64,000 nucleotides of DNA from Isoetes taiwanensis (lineage: Eukaryota; Streptophyta; Lycopodiopsida; Isoetales; Isoetaceae). The position numbers were made by a program, and so were the translations under genes. The notes under the pieces were generated by a model. It was not told where the DNA came from, searched no databases, and saw only the letters and a program-made list of their open reading frames with translations. Location of the stretch: the NCBI GenBank assembly GCA_021234155.1, contig JAJEKV010000044.1, positions 9,582,777 to 9,646,776 of the forward strand, read 5' to 3'. This document shows, piece after piece, positions 1-10,957 of this stretch. Within the stretch, counting starts at the first letter, position 1; every line of letters starts with the position of its first letter.

Positions 1-360
1 CAGAATGAAGACTCCATAAAGTGCAAGTGTGCATCTCAAGTTGATTGGATTCTATCTAGAGGTATTTTTCACAATGGGAATGGAATCAGTAATGGTGCTT
101 ATATTCCACAAAGGGAATGAAATTAGTAGATTCATTGGTAATGCAAGTGAGAGATCTGAGAAAAGATGTTTTCATGTTTGTCTTTCTCATGCTTTTTGCA
201 GAGTTGAATGATAGAGCATAAGATTATGGTGATTCTTTGCAAGACAAGCTTGCACTGCTACTTGGTATATTTAAGAGGTAGAAGTATTCCTCCTGGTGGC
301 TTTCACTCATATAGTCTCCAGATTATAGTTTAGAATGTATATGTTTCAACAAATACAATG
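1..360. other. no recognisable feature
   Basis: AT-rich sequence with only short open frames. I see no protein family, repeat or RNA signature here. Confidence 0.5.
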
Positions 361-364
361 TAGA

Positions 365-670
365 TTTTTTTGAAGGACGACAAACTTTATTGAAACTCCA
401 AGCCAAAAAGCAAAATACAAATGCAGAGGCGGGAATAAAGTCTCAGAGGATAATCATGATCCACTGAGTAGAACCATCAGCCTATGCATAAGACAACACA
501 CTCAAATAGGACTCAAATATCAACTGTCGCTTGGCAGGAGCAAGCGAAGAGCAATGGTAAGCCTTAACAATTCTAGCTTGTGCGTCTTGGAGGACAACAG
601 CAGGAGGAATATCCAAACCCTGAAAGATAGACAGTCTCCTGCGCTTCCAGATGGACCATAACAACCATCC
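365..670 (-). mobile_element. 5'-truncated LINE 3' end
   Basis: The minus strand encodes LWSIWKRRR followed by a PPAVVLQDA stretch. This resembles the region after the reverse transcriptase of plant L1-type LINEs, where the motif usually reads WxIWKxRN. The frame ends near 482. The sequence then runs through an AATAAAG-like signal to a short A tail, seen as T at 365-372 on the plus strand. The piece is about 300 bp and lacks the rest of ORF2, as expected for a 5'-truncated insertion. I could not find a target-site duplication. Confidence 0.55.
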
Positions 671-719
671 TGATGCTAAATGAAATGCTAAGTAGATTGA
701 CTCTATTGTTCTAAATTTT

Positions 720-1196
720 GTCTCTACTGTTCTAAATTTTGATCTCCATATTGCAGGTTAGAGCTTAATCCATTTTTCTGCAACTGGTATGTGTCATATT
801 TTGATTCTTTTTTTCTTTCCAAGCACCCTCAAGCTGTGGAAGTCTGCAATGATTTTAAACAATAATTTGGCCTCTTCCTTTCCAAGTTCTAATCCTTGGT
901 TTATTTGTTTTTTCAGTTGCCTGTGCATGCATTGTTCACAAATTACAACAATTTTTGTCTCTATTGCTCTAAATTTTGATCTTCATATTGCAGATTAGAG
1001 CAGATTACATTTAAGTCCATTTTTCTACAATTGGTATGTGTCAGATTGTGATTCTTTTGTTCCTTGCAAGCAAAGCCTCAAGCTGTGGAAGTCTGCAGTG
1101 ATATTGACAACTTAAGAGACATTTCTCTAAACATTAATTTGGCCTCTTCTTTTTCAAGTTCTAATGCTTGGTCTATTTGATTTTTCAGCTGTTCCA
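720..1196. repeat. diverged tandem duplication, about 200-240 bp unit
   Basis: Two copies lie side by side at 720-921 and 957-1196. Both contain in order TCTAAATTTTGATC, ATTGCAG, CCATTTTTCT, GGTATGTGTCA, CTCAAGCTGTGGAAGTCTGCA, TTTGGCCTCTTC and TTTTTCAG. They differ by scattered substitutions and small insertions, so the duplication is old. On the minus strand both copies encode a similar short charged helix-like stretch (QLK-QI-Q-LEL-KEEAKL). I do not recognise it and cannot show that it is coding. Confidence 0.75.
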
Positions 1197-1630
1197 ATAA
1201 ATTGCAGGTATATATCTGGCAGTTCCTTTGCTTTTTTGGTGCAACCTTAGGCAGAACAAGTTCGAGATAAGGTAAAAGCATTTTCAAGCTGTGGTGCACA
1301 TTTAAATCGTGCTATCAAGAGGTTCAAGCTGTACGTGTCTGACTTCTTTAAATTTAGCCCTAGCACATCATGAATTTGATGCCATTTTTTCCAGATCAAT
1401 TCCTGCTCTAAATTTAGGTGCTTTTTAATTTTCAAAAGATGGGATATTGTCATCTTTGTCAATCCCATGACCCCCAAGTTCTTGCTCAACCAATTATATC
1501 TTATATTTTCATTAATCTTTCTACTTTTGGTAAGCCATATGAATTGTTTATAGTTATATGTAGTCACATGAGGAACTGGTGTAATCTACTTATTATGAAT
1601 GTTGAAGTCGTCTTTAAACTAATACAAATA

Positions 1631-1795
1631 GCCTTGATATCTGGCCATCCTTTCTAACCATACTACTTTAGATTAACGCTCTAACGGGGCATATTTTCCC
1701 TAATATTCTTGATATTTAGGCAATCCTTTCCAACCATGGTACTTTAGGTTTAAAATCTATGCAATAGCGCTCTAATAGAGCATAATCTTCATAAT
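1631..1795. repeat. diverged tandem duplication, about 75 bp unit
   Basis: Copies at about 1631-1700 and 1707-1795 share CTTGATAT, ATCCTTTC, AACCAT, ACTTTAG, GCTCTAA and GCATA in the same order. The second copy carries extra bases before GCGCTCTAA. Confidence 0.65.
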
Positions 1796-2130
1796 ATAAC
1801 TTACTGCTCTCTTTTATTTGTAACAAGACTGTGGGATCGTGACTGCATTGCAATGGGACTCTGCATCAATATATTTGTACTGCTATGCATCTTATTAACG
1901 ACATTGCTCACAATGTTGTTTGTAATTCAAGAGGGACATAATACATTGCTGAGATAAATTTCTACAATAGACGATAACAACTGATCCTAATCACATACAT
2001 CTACTTATGGTTAGGGTTCATTGATTAGAGTTCATGTTTAGAACTATCAAAGGCAATTAGGATGCATGGCAAGCACAATTTTGATACAATGTTGTTGCAA
2101 CATACAAACTGGAAGTATCAGCGGGCATGT

Positions 2131-2270
2131 ATTTTTTGCGACTCCATCATATGATTTGAAAATTGTGTGCATGCCACCATCATTCTGGATTTTGCTGTAT
2201 TTTCTGCTACTCCATCAGATGATTTGAAAATTGTGTGCATGCCACCAACATTGTGGATTTTTCTGTGTAT
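2131..2270. repeat. 70-bp tandem duplication
   Basis: Copies at 2131-2200 and 2201-2270 are directly adjacent and the same length. They share ACTCCATCA, GATGATTTGAAAATTGTGTG (one base differs) and CATGCCACCA. Few mismatches suggest this is younger than the other two duplications in the same 1.5 kb. Confidence 0.85.
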
Positions 2271-4290
2271 GCTATGTAATAGCTTGGATGTGTGATCTTA
2301 CAAACATGATAGTGCCATTAATACTTACAATGTTGGGTATCAGTACTGATACCAGATCAAACATCGTGCTTTTATATTTATTTGTGCCATTGAATGACAT
2401 CCTATTGCCAGGTTGGCTAAGATGATCATTGCGTGGATGAAATCTTTTGTCTTGGATTTTAGATAAAATCATACCCTCTTTTTTTTCAAGGTTTCGATCT
2501 CATGGTCTTCACATCACAATTCTTTTCAACATTCATTAGACGGCTGCTAGACGGTTGCTATAGATGCAGTTGATACTCCATGGCTGCTTTTGCTACTAGA
2601 CATTGCCCTGCTTGAATCTAGCACTAGCACTTCAAGAGGCACATGGCATGGTTATGTATCCTTAGTTTCCATAAGCAGGTATACAAAACTATCTTTATCC
2701 TCTTGATACTTTATAGGATGTACTCGCATCCACATGTTATGGTTAGTGATTTGCTTCATCCGCATTAATTTACGTAAAGTTCATTTGTCATTGTTGATAT
2801 GTTATTTTACTTTCTGTTTTTTGCAGGTCTGCCTCTCAAAAGTGCAATTCATGGCGCATTCTGTGGATCGAAATTAAGGTGCAGTTGCATGTAAGAAATA
2901 TATATCAATGATCTCACAGAATTTAATAAAGCACATCATTAAAATTATCTAAAGAATCTAGCTGAGTGTTATCATATATGCTATTCAGCTTATAAAAATG
3001 TTTTCCACCTATAACAGAAGCTACTGCTCGAATTCGTCACCAGTCGTACTAAAAGTCTAATAATGGGTCTGTTTCCTTTGATACTAATGATTTGGACTCT
3101 TAGATATGCTCTACACTTATCTCGAGAAGCACCAATGACGGTTCTATTCCGGATCTTTGAAGATATGTGAAGAGGCAAAAGTTGAAGGAACTTGGATCTT
3201 CCATTTTCTCATGCATATGCATCATAAGTGGGTTTCTATGCTGCAATAATGGAATTAGTGCACACATTCTTGGGGTTTGTATATTTCTTGCTAACTTTAA
3301 AATGATAAAAAAAAATTGGTATTTGTAACACAATATTGTCTGATGCTTATGGTCTTTCTGATATGTTGAGGTTGGTATAGCAAAAATGGCTCAATACACA
3401 TTTTTGGAGCCAACAAAAAATGCTCATTTCTCTCTGCCATTGAGTTAGTTGATATTCTCATTCATGTCAACTCTAAAATGTTGATCTGGTACATTAACTG
3501 TTGGTCTTGCAAATATTATTTTTGGAATGGAGACCACATGGTAAATTGGATGTGGACCAGATATATCTAGAAAAGACAGATATATGTTTAGCTTCCACCT
3601 AGCAACAGGATAATGTTCCATTATACATTCTCCTACGTTGGAATCCCAAGTACAGGATGGATAGGCCAATGATAATTTCGAAAAAAAGTTCAAATTTATT
3701 AGTCGTGCTAATGTGCTAATGATTGATAGGCTTGACGAACTGATAGAACATGAGCATTGTTAGTTCCACATATCATATTATAGTGTCGTATTTTCTGAAA
3801 CAATGTTAAATATATCTTCATTTTCAATTGAGGTTATTGGCAATGTTGTAAATCCATTCGTTTTGAGCAGCAACCTATGCATTATTAACCAACCAAAGCC
3901 CGTAAAAACTATAGCATTATGAACAACTTAAGCCCATGAAAGAGGGTTATTAACAATTAAAATCCATCAGTAGCTATTTCCATGACTTAGGCAGCGACAC
4001 TAGCAGACACTTGCTCAAGTAGTGAGACGCATGGAATTATAAATGAGTTGCATTTGCTATGGGTTTGAATCAAATGCAATGGATACATTTTGCATGCCCC
4101 CCTCCCGCCCTCCTTTTGTGAACAAACTTGAGAAATTAAGGTAGCAATACTTGCAACAATACTTGTAGACAAGTGGATTATTATAATAGCTAGATCAAAC
4201 CATTGAACTATAGCATTGAATTTCACTCAAACCATAATAATCCCAAAGAGAAAAATAGCCTTATGAAATCACGACATAGAAGAAACTTTA
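2271..4290. other. no recognisable gene
   Basis: AT-rich sequence with many short frames and no recognisable domain. The longest frames (about 80 codons near 3445-3693 and 3987-4226, minus) show no family signature. I see nothing I can name. Confidence 0.5.
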
Positions 4291-4690
4291 TGAGCAATAC
4301 AAACACTCGAACAAATCTCCTATCTTCTGTGTATCCATTTACATACATCTTCCCTTAATTTATAAGGCCAGATCCGGCCAAACAGGCACCGATCCGGCCT
4401 TCTTGGATGCTGTGTCTTCACATCCGTTCTCTTCTCATTTTCTAAAGTAAACAAGCTATTTGTCTTGTTTCTATTGCACCGAGATGTGCTTAACAAAAAT
4501 AGGTAATGGATAACATCATACCATCGACCATTGATCACCATTAAAATTATAACCGTTGGTCACCTTTGTAGCACAATAACCATTAGCATCTCCCTTGTCA
4601 ATATATTCTCATGATAATGATCTGTGTCTGCTTATGCATCTCTGACAATAAAATCAACCATGGGATGACTGTTTATCTATTTATTCAACA
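4291..4690 (-). repeat. probable copia 3' LTR
   Basis: On the minus strand the copia reading frame is followed by the purine run GGAGGAG and then TGTTGAATAA at 4690, the expected start of a 3' LTR. A TATA-like TTATAAATTAAG lies near 4345-4360. The 4291 boundary, where the minus strand reads TTGCTCA, is a guess based on a CA end. The 5' LTR is absent, so the boundary cannot be confirmed by comparison. Confidence 0.4.
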
Positions 4691-5727
4691 CTCCTCCTTC
4701 ATCACATGGTTGAAGAACACCTAGTGCATGTCTGAATTCTGTAAATTTCTTCTCAGTTAATGGCTTAGTAAAGATGTCTGCAATCTGCAAATCCGTATTT
4801 ATGTACTTCATTTGAATATAACCCTTTTCTGCTAGATCCCTGATGAAATGAATGCTCAATTCAATATGTTTTGTTCGCTCATGCTGAACTGGATTCTTAA
4901 CAATAGCAATACAGCTTGTGCTATCACTCAAAATACAAGTTGGTTCAGTTTGCATAAATCCAAGTTCTTCTATCAATCTTCTCAACCATATGATTTCTTT
5001 TGCAACTAGTGAACTTGCAGCATACTCAGCCTCTGCTGATGACATTGCTACTGCTTTTTGCCTTTTGCTTCTCCAAGATACAACTCCTCCTCCTAAATAT
5101 ATTGCATACCCTGAAGTTGATTTTCGTGTGCTCAAGTCTCCTCCCCAATCTGCATCACTATAGCCTACTAAATTCATGTCTTTTGAGCAGAAAGTTATGC
5201 CATAATTTTCAGTCCCCTTAAGATATCTTAGCACATATTTTGCAGCCTCCCAATGCAACCTTTGGCATATTGCAGTATCTACTAAGTATGTTGACTATAT
5301 AAGAAATGTCTGGCCTCGTGTTATTTGACAAATATAACAAGCATCCTATCATCTCCCTGTAAGGAACATTTTCCATTCCACTTGCATTATGATCAGATTG
5401 TATTATATCCGTCAACTTGTGCCCTGGTACAACAGGTGTTCTTGTCACTTTTGCTTTCTCCAAATTGAATCTTTTCACCATGTTTCTTACATGTCTAGTT
5501 TGCTTGAGAGTCAGAATTCCCTTTTCTTTGTCTCTGCATACTTCTATACCCAGAAATTTTCTCAGCTCTCCTAAGTCTGTCATGTCAAATTTCAGCTTTA
5601 AAATGTTTTTGCACTGTGATAAACATTCAGGATTATTAGATATCATTATGCAGTCATCCACATACAAAGCTAGCATGCAAAAATCATCTCCAACTTTGTA
5701 TCTATAGAGATTCCCATCATTTTTCAA
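4677..5727 (-). pseudogene. copia RNase H and C-terminal reverse transcriptase
   Basis: Two overlapping frames (5218-5727 and 4677-5258) encode the C-terminal half of reverse transcriptase and the RNase H domain. The polymerase active site YVDD is intact at about 5653-5664. RNase H shows the copia pattern SDADWGGDLSTRKSTSG, then SSAEAEYAA, then HIELSIHFIRD and the terminal DIFTKPL motif. The stop codon falls just inside the LTR, as is common in copia. A frameshift at about 5220-5258 separates the two parts, which would be one chain in an intact element. Confidence 0.9.
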
Positions 5728-6100
5728 TCTTTCAAAACCTTGTTTTCTTAAATAACTGTCTATACAAAGGTACCATTCTCTTGGTGACTGCCCGAGAGCC
5801 CATATACGACCCGCTTTTATTTTCCATAATCGGGTTTTATCCCGCTCATAGCCCTGGAGCCTGTTTCATGTATATGTCTTCTTTTAGTTTTGCATTTAGG
5901 AAGGCCGTTTTACATCCATATGATGTATATCTAGGTTCCAAGCATTTGCAACTGCCAATAATACTCTCAGACTTGTAAGTTTGACTACTGGAGAAAATAT
6001 TTCATTGTAATCTTTGCCCTTCTTTTGTGAAAAACTCTGTGCCACCAATCTTGCTTTGAATCTTTTACTTCCATCAATTCATGTTTTTATCTTAAATATC
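5728..6100 (-). pseudogene. copia N-terminal reverse transcriptase, frameshifted
   Basis: The three minus-strand frames taken together contain pieces of the copia reverse transcriptase start: FKARLVAQ-S, FSPVVKLTSLRVLLAVA and DIHHMDVK followed out of frame by FLNAKLKEDIYM. At least two single-base frame changes and several stop codons break it. It joins the integrase frame on one side and the YVDD half on the other. Confidence 0.8.
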
Positions 6101-7640
6101 CATTTGTTTCCAACCACATTTGTACCTTCTGGCCTTGTGACAACATCAAAAGTTTGAGTATCTGTGAATGCTTTCATTTCCTCATCCATAGCTTTAATCC
6201 ACTTTTCCTTATCCACACTTTTCAATGCTTCTTCATAAGTTTTTGGAACAATGTGATCCTCAAGAATTGCTAATATTTGTTCATGATCAAAATCATCAGT
6301 AAGCTTTTCTATTCTTTTACTTCGACCACCGTTCAATCTCCCATATTCTCGAGTATCTATAGGCATATCTTCCTTTAATTTTTCAACTTGTGTTTTCCTT
6401 CTCTTTACCTCATTTTTCTGCACTTCTCCACTGCTGTTAGCTTCCAAATGTTCCTCCATTTGCATATCTTTGTTTTCTGAATTCTGGATGTCAGTTTCAG
6501 CAGCATTATTACCTCCGTTATTGTATTTTAAATTCTGATCATCCTTGTCATCATCACTGCTATAGTCTGTAGACTTGAAACTTGCATGTTTTTCTATTTT
6601 ATTTGATGATTTTGTAGACTTTAACTTCTCTCTATCTTTGTAAAAGGTTTGTTCATCAAAAACAACATCCCTGCTCAACACTATTTTATTTGTCCCTGGA
6701 ACAAACATTCTGTAAGCTTTACTTTGCTCGTCATATCCAACCAAGTATCCAACTTCTGCTTTATCATCAAGTTTTTTTCTTATTTCATCTGGTATATGGA
6801 TGTAACCTAAACATCCATACGATCTGAACATTGTATAATCTATGTCCTTTCTATTTGTCCAGACTAATTCAGGAATATTACCTTTTAGACTTGCTGTTGG
6901 CAGCCTATTTTGAATGTAGATTGCTGTTTTCAAGGCTTCTTCCCATAAGTAATTTGGTAGACCAGAAAATTTTAGCATTGATCTTACTGCATCAAGCAAG
7001 GTTCGATTTTTTCTTTCAGCAAAACCATTTTGCTGAGGTGTGAATCGGCATGTTAATTGTCTTCTAATGCCCTTTGAGTCACAGAATAATTTGAACTTTC
7101 TTCCCAAATACTCTCCTCCTCGGTCTGATCTTAGACATTTGAGCTTATTTCCTGTTTGTGTTTCCATTTCATTTACATATAATTTCAATGCATCAAGAGC
7201 TTGAGATTTTCTCATAAGGCAATATCCCTTGCATTTTCGGCTGTGATCATCTATAAAAGATATGAAATATCTTTTTCCAGTTCTTCCCCTGACATTTAAT
7301 GGCCCACACAAATCAGTGTGGACCAAGTCCAAAGTTTGCTCAGCTCTTTTCTTAGATTTCTGAAATGGTAATCTACTAATTTTTCCTTTCATGCAACCTT
7401 CACATATACAATTTTCCCCTTCTTGAATATTGCAGTTTATGAAGCCTTTCTTTGCCATGAATTTGATGTTGTTGTGATGCGTGTGTGCAAGCCTATTATG
7501 CCATAACTCTGTATCAGAAATCATCATTACATTTATGCCATCAGCAAGAAAATTTTCCATTTGAAATAGGTTCCCTACTCGATTTGCCAAGAACTTCAGT
7601 TTATTATTCAAGAAGATTTTACAATGCTTTTTCTCAAAAA
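6079..7640 (-). pseudogene. copia integrase and following linker
   Basis: A 510-codon open frame. It begins inside the GAG-pre-integrase domain, with zinc ligands in HNRLAH and CICEGC (about residues 38-73). The integrase core has Asp100 in HTDLCGPL, Asp153 in RSDRGGEY and Glu189 in QQNGFAERK. The 35-residue spacing from the second Asp to the Glu is as expected, so all three catalytic acids are kept. A GYLVGYDEQSKAYR segment follows, then an acidic linker, then the start of reverse transcriptase (EEMKAF). A frameshift near 7640 separates it from upstream gag-pol sequence. It is the best preserved part of the element. Confidence 0.92.
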
Positions 7641-7767
7641 AGACTTTATATAATAATCAACTAGCTGACACACTGAGATCAGATTTTTGATTAACGTAGG
7701 AACACATAAAACATGTTCAATATTCACAACATTTCCTTCAAGATCCAACAACTGAAGCATTCCACAT

Positions 7768-7775
7768 CCTTCAAT
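7768..7775. repeat. left 8-bp target-site duplication
   Basis: CCTTCAAT, identical to 8383-8390, flanks the hAT-type insertion. Confidence 0.85.
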
Positions 7776-8382
7776 CAGTGTTGATTTTAGTGGCTATTTA
7801 TCGCAAAATTGCTATATTTTTGGATTTTTGAAAAATTTGCCACTATGCTTAGTAGGTTTCCTTTAGTAAAATAGTGAGATTAATTCGCCAACTTTTTTTG
7901 GAGAAGCTTTCCCTCTTCTACCATATTCGCCAACTATATGGACTCAGTGAAGGAGTTTTTTCGCCTTTCTATCAATAATCTCAATTCATAAATCTCAAAC
8001 AGATGGCCTACTTAAAGAACATAGAGTTACCAATTTCATATAGTCGGGAAGTATAGAGATGCAGGTTTGAATTTTTATTTACATATACCTTAAATGTCTA
8101 TAGAACATGATAAAGCAAAAGTACATGGGGGCTTACGACATTAATTAGTGGCTCTTATGTGTGTCATTATGTTGCACTCATGACAACAATACTATGGTAA
8201 GATTTTAGACATCGTGACAAATACTAAACATATACTTTTGTGATTAATATTTATCGCCACATGCACTACATGAATTCTTGAAGGGACAAAATTTATCGCC
8301 TTCCAAAAAAGTTTCGAATATAAGATTATCGCCAAAATAGTGATACCCATATTACGATATAGTACCACTAAAATCATCACTG
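7776..8382. mobile_element. non-autonomous hAT-type transposon in copia
   Basis: The 607-bp insertion starts CAGTGTTGATTTTAGTGG and its reverse complement starts CAGTGATGATTTTAGTGG. This is one mismatch over 18 bases. It is flanked by perfect 8-bp direct repeats, CCTTCAAT at 7768-7775 and 8383-8390. An 8-bp duplication with ends starting CAGTG is characteristic of the hAT superfamily. Removing the insert and one duplication would rejoin the copia reading frame between the protease and GAG-pre-integrase regions. I see no transposase frame inside. Stretches rich in TTATCGCC occur near both ends. Confidence 0.85.
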
Positions 8383-8390
8383 CCTTCAAT
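8383..8390. repeat. right 8-bp target-site duplication
   Basis: CCTTCAAT, identical to 7768-7775, flanks the hAT-type insertion. Confidence 0.85.
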
Positions 8391-8799
8391 CGACTGCAAT
8401 TCTCCATTTCCAACTTGAACATGTTTTGTATGTGCTGATGCATGATCTTTGAGCATATCTGAGGATCGTACTACTGATCTCTCAACTCCACTATCAACTA
8501 CAATCATAGAATGCTTGAGATTAGATCTTGCATCAGAATTTAGAGAACAAATGCAATTTACCTCATCATCATCAATAGGATCTTCTTTGTCATTTGTTTC
8601 AGACTTCTCCTGTGCTATGTGTACACCTGCAGCACCTCCTCTTTTCCTAAAATAATTTGCTCTTCCTCTAAAGTCTCGTCCCCTGCCCCTACCTCTGCCA
8701 TAATCTTTTGACTGAATGTCTTTTGGGCTGGGACATTTTGCTGCAATATGTCCTATCCCTTTACAGTTATGACAGCTAATCTCATCAATGAGACCATCC

Positions 8800-9290
8800 C
8801 AAATTAATGCACCTCATCTCATTTGTAAGGTAAGACAAGATCATTTTAGTTTATGTCAAAAGTCAAGGTCATTGGAATCCATAGAGCGCCTAAAAAAAGA
8901 AATAACTAAATATCCAAATGCAACAAGAGGCAACATCGTCTACAGATCAAGGAATTAAGTTCAATTTTTACAACATAACCGTATTTGTGCCCGGCAACAC
9001 CGGCACCCGTTACTTTAATTATTAATTAATAGAATAGAATAAAATAGTTTTTATCGTCCACGGAGACCAATTGGCCTATGGGACCCAAACAGGAGGCGCA
9101 GCAAGCGTATTACTGTCCGGGTTAATTAATTAAGCTAATTAGGAAGTGCCACTTGAGCCATATCGATTGGCCCTAATGGATTTGCCAATCCAGGGATAAT
9201 AAAAATTGGGCCTCCACTCTAATTTTGCACCAAATCGATTTGTGGGGCAGCTTGTTCAAACCATAGAGATGGAGACTTTGAGAGACAACA
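8800..9290. other. spacer between copia and LINE, with a dispersed repeat tail
   Basis: No gene is visible. At about 9049-9100 the motif CGTCCACGGAGACCAATTGG followed by CTATGGGACC resembles sequences near 61,060 and 61,930, so it looks like the end of a dispersed repeat. A GCCCGGCAACACCGGC hairpin-like sequence lies at about 8990. Confidence 0.5.
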
Positions 9291-9309
9291 TTTTTTTTTT
9301 TTTTTTAGA

Positions 9310-9982
9310 AACGGCAGAAGTATTATATTACATGCAATACATGATAATACAAAAGAACAGAGCAAAGCTCTGTTATAGAAGCCATGATATCAAAAATGGC
9401 CAGTCACTCCAGAGGAGGAAATTTTAACATAAACAAACACTGTTTAAAGTTTCAAAACCAGAACAGGACCTTAATCTAAATGTCGATCATGAAAATAAGT
9501 TCATTTGATAGCAACTGTATCCTTAGTCTTCCCTTACTCCATCCAGAGTAATTACATCAAAAGCATGATCTGTATGCTTGAAGAGCAGATCGTCCAGCTC
9601 AATTGCTCCATATGCTGCCCCATCCAGAATATAAAGGATCCACGACTCGCGCGCTCCCTCGACTATGCTAAGTTTTTCTTCAAAAAAAGGCTTCAATTCT
9701 TGTTTAAACTGCCAGATATCAGCATCCTGCAGAATCCTCTTAAGTGTCCTGATCATGATTGTCTCTGTTTTGACCCAGAGAAGAGCCTCCAGAACCTCCT
9801 GATGAGACATCGGCATTGTACCTTCCGGGACCTCTCTGGCGTGTCCTCCTTCATGATGCTTCCTGACCAGATAATCTGTTTCCATCATCAGACAAATTGT
9901 TAAAGTAAGAAGTAAAATATGAATAGAACCCCTGGAAGGAGCCCAATGTGTCCCAACTTCTGTCATAATTGGAACCTCTACA
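9310..9982 (-). other. LINE 3' region, unidentified content
   Basis: This lies between the LINE A tail and the inverted duplication. A 161-codon minus-strand frame (9523-10008) has no domain I recognise. It is probably LINE 3' untranslated sequence or part of a second LINE copy. Confidence 0.4.
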
Positions 9983-10545
9983 CAATTAGAGGTAATTTGA
10001 GATCTCATTTTGTCCCATTAAAGGATGCTTAAAAAGCCACATCAGCTTTTTAAACTGTCCAATAAGAGAAGAGCTCCAGTGTATTTTATTCCAGTATTAT
10101 GTGGCAGCAGTAATTAATGTAGTTCTAACTAACTTTTGCAGTGTCATTTTTCTACTATAACTTTTGATCAAAAACTCCGATTCGAACACTATTTGTGGCA
10201 ATGGATTCGTCTCCTCAAGATCTTTCTAATGACAATCCATTGTTATATCTTTTGGGATGTAAATATATAAGAAAAGAGCAAAAAACCATATTTTTTAAGG
10301 TTAACGCATATGGCTTGTATTGAAATACATCATAACCATATATCACTTGAAAGATCTTTTCATTCTGCATCTAATGCAACAAACGCCGCAGCATTTTCAT
10401 GAGTAGATCAAAAGTTATAGGGAAAAAACGACAGCAACGAAGTTGTTAATGCTGCATTAATTGCAGTTTGATGTAGAGTACTCATTCTATTGGAGGATTC
10501 TTATGGGGACAAAAGGAGATCTCAAATTACCTCTAATGCTGTGAG
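9983..10545. repeat. imperfect inverted repeat of LINE 3' sequence
   Basis: The plus strand at 9983-10010 and the minus strand at 10545-10515 both read TTAGAGGTAATTTGAGATCT, then TTTGTCCC. Similarity continues inward through AATTAATG-AG, then CTATAACTTTTGATC, then AGATCTTTC. The arms are about 200-250 bp and meet near 10,270. The outer part of the right arm is the end of LINE ORF2 (SIRGNLRSPFVP), so the left arm is an inverted copy of the ORF2 end and its 3' sequence. Confidence 0.75.
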
Positions 10546-10936
10546 CCATGGCAGCATCTGCAAGCTCTAATTGTAGTGTTGATTTGAGGTAATTCAAATC
10601 TGGGTTGGAGTGATTGATAGCCACATTATTCCTGTGTTTCCAAATCACCCAAAGACAAAGAGATCTGAGTGTATCCACGAATGGGGAACTGTTTGCAATG
10701 AAGCCGAAAAGGTCAGACTCATAAATTGGAGTGACTCCTACATGGGGACTAATCCAATTCCAGAAAGGAGAAAGCCAAGGACATATGAAGATGTGACTTG
10801 ATGATTCAGTCTGGCCACAACCTAAAGGGCACCTATCCGAAATCTGATCATTATATTTAGCTCTATAGGCATTGCATTTAAGGCTTCTGTTCAGAAATAG
10901 CCATCTAAAAAGGATGATTTTTTTAGCACATTGCAA
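10487..10936 (-). pseudogene. LINE ORF2 C-terminal zinc-finger region
   Basis: This 149-codon frame encodes the cysteine/histidine segment that follows reverse transcriptase in plant LINEs. CPLGCGQTESSSHIFICPW has the CX3C then HX4C spacing of the zf-RVT domain, followed by LWVIWKHRNN. It ends at 10,487. A stop near 10,940 separates it from the reverse-transcriptase thumb frame, which ends at 10,958 and lies just upstream on the minus strand. Confidence 0.88.
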
Positions 10937-10957
10937 TTTCCAGCCCTTTCTAATGAC

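Larger units (their letters stand above)
7641..8797 (-). pseudogene. copia gag zinc knuckle and protease, split by hAT element
   Basis: At the upstream end (about 8733-8776) the minus strand encodes the CCHC knuckle CHNCKGIGHIAAKC with ideal CX2CX4HX4C spacing, followed by a basic GRGRGRDFRGR tract typical of gag. Near 8490 it encodes VVDSGVERSV, corresponding to the protease active site DSGA with Ala replaced by Val. The frame then meets the 607-bp insertion at 7776-8382 and resumes after it with a HVLCVPTLIKNLISV motif typical of the protease to GAG-pre-integrase transition. The start of gag is missing. Confidence 0.8.
4291..8800 (-). mobile_element. Ty1/copia retrotransposon, 5'-truncated
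   Basis: Reading down the minus strand the domain order is gag zinc knuckle, protease, integrase, reverse transcriptase, RNase H, then a probable 3' LTR. Integrase before reverse transcriptase is diagnostic of copia elements. The 5' end, including the 5' LTR and most of gag, stops near 8800. At least three frameshifts and one 607-bp DNA-transposon insertion interrupt the polyprotein, so the copy is non-autonomous and old. Confidence 0.9.

Noticed and set aside
720-2270. Tandem repeats as a CRISPR-like array
   Set aside because: Each unit is present only twice with no spacer structure, and the sequence is plant nuclear DNA.
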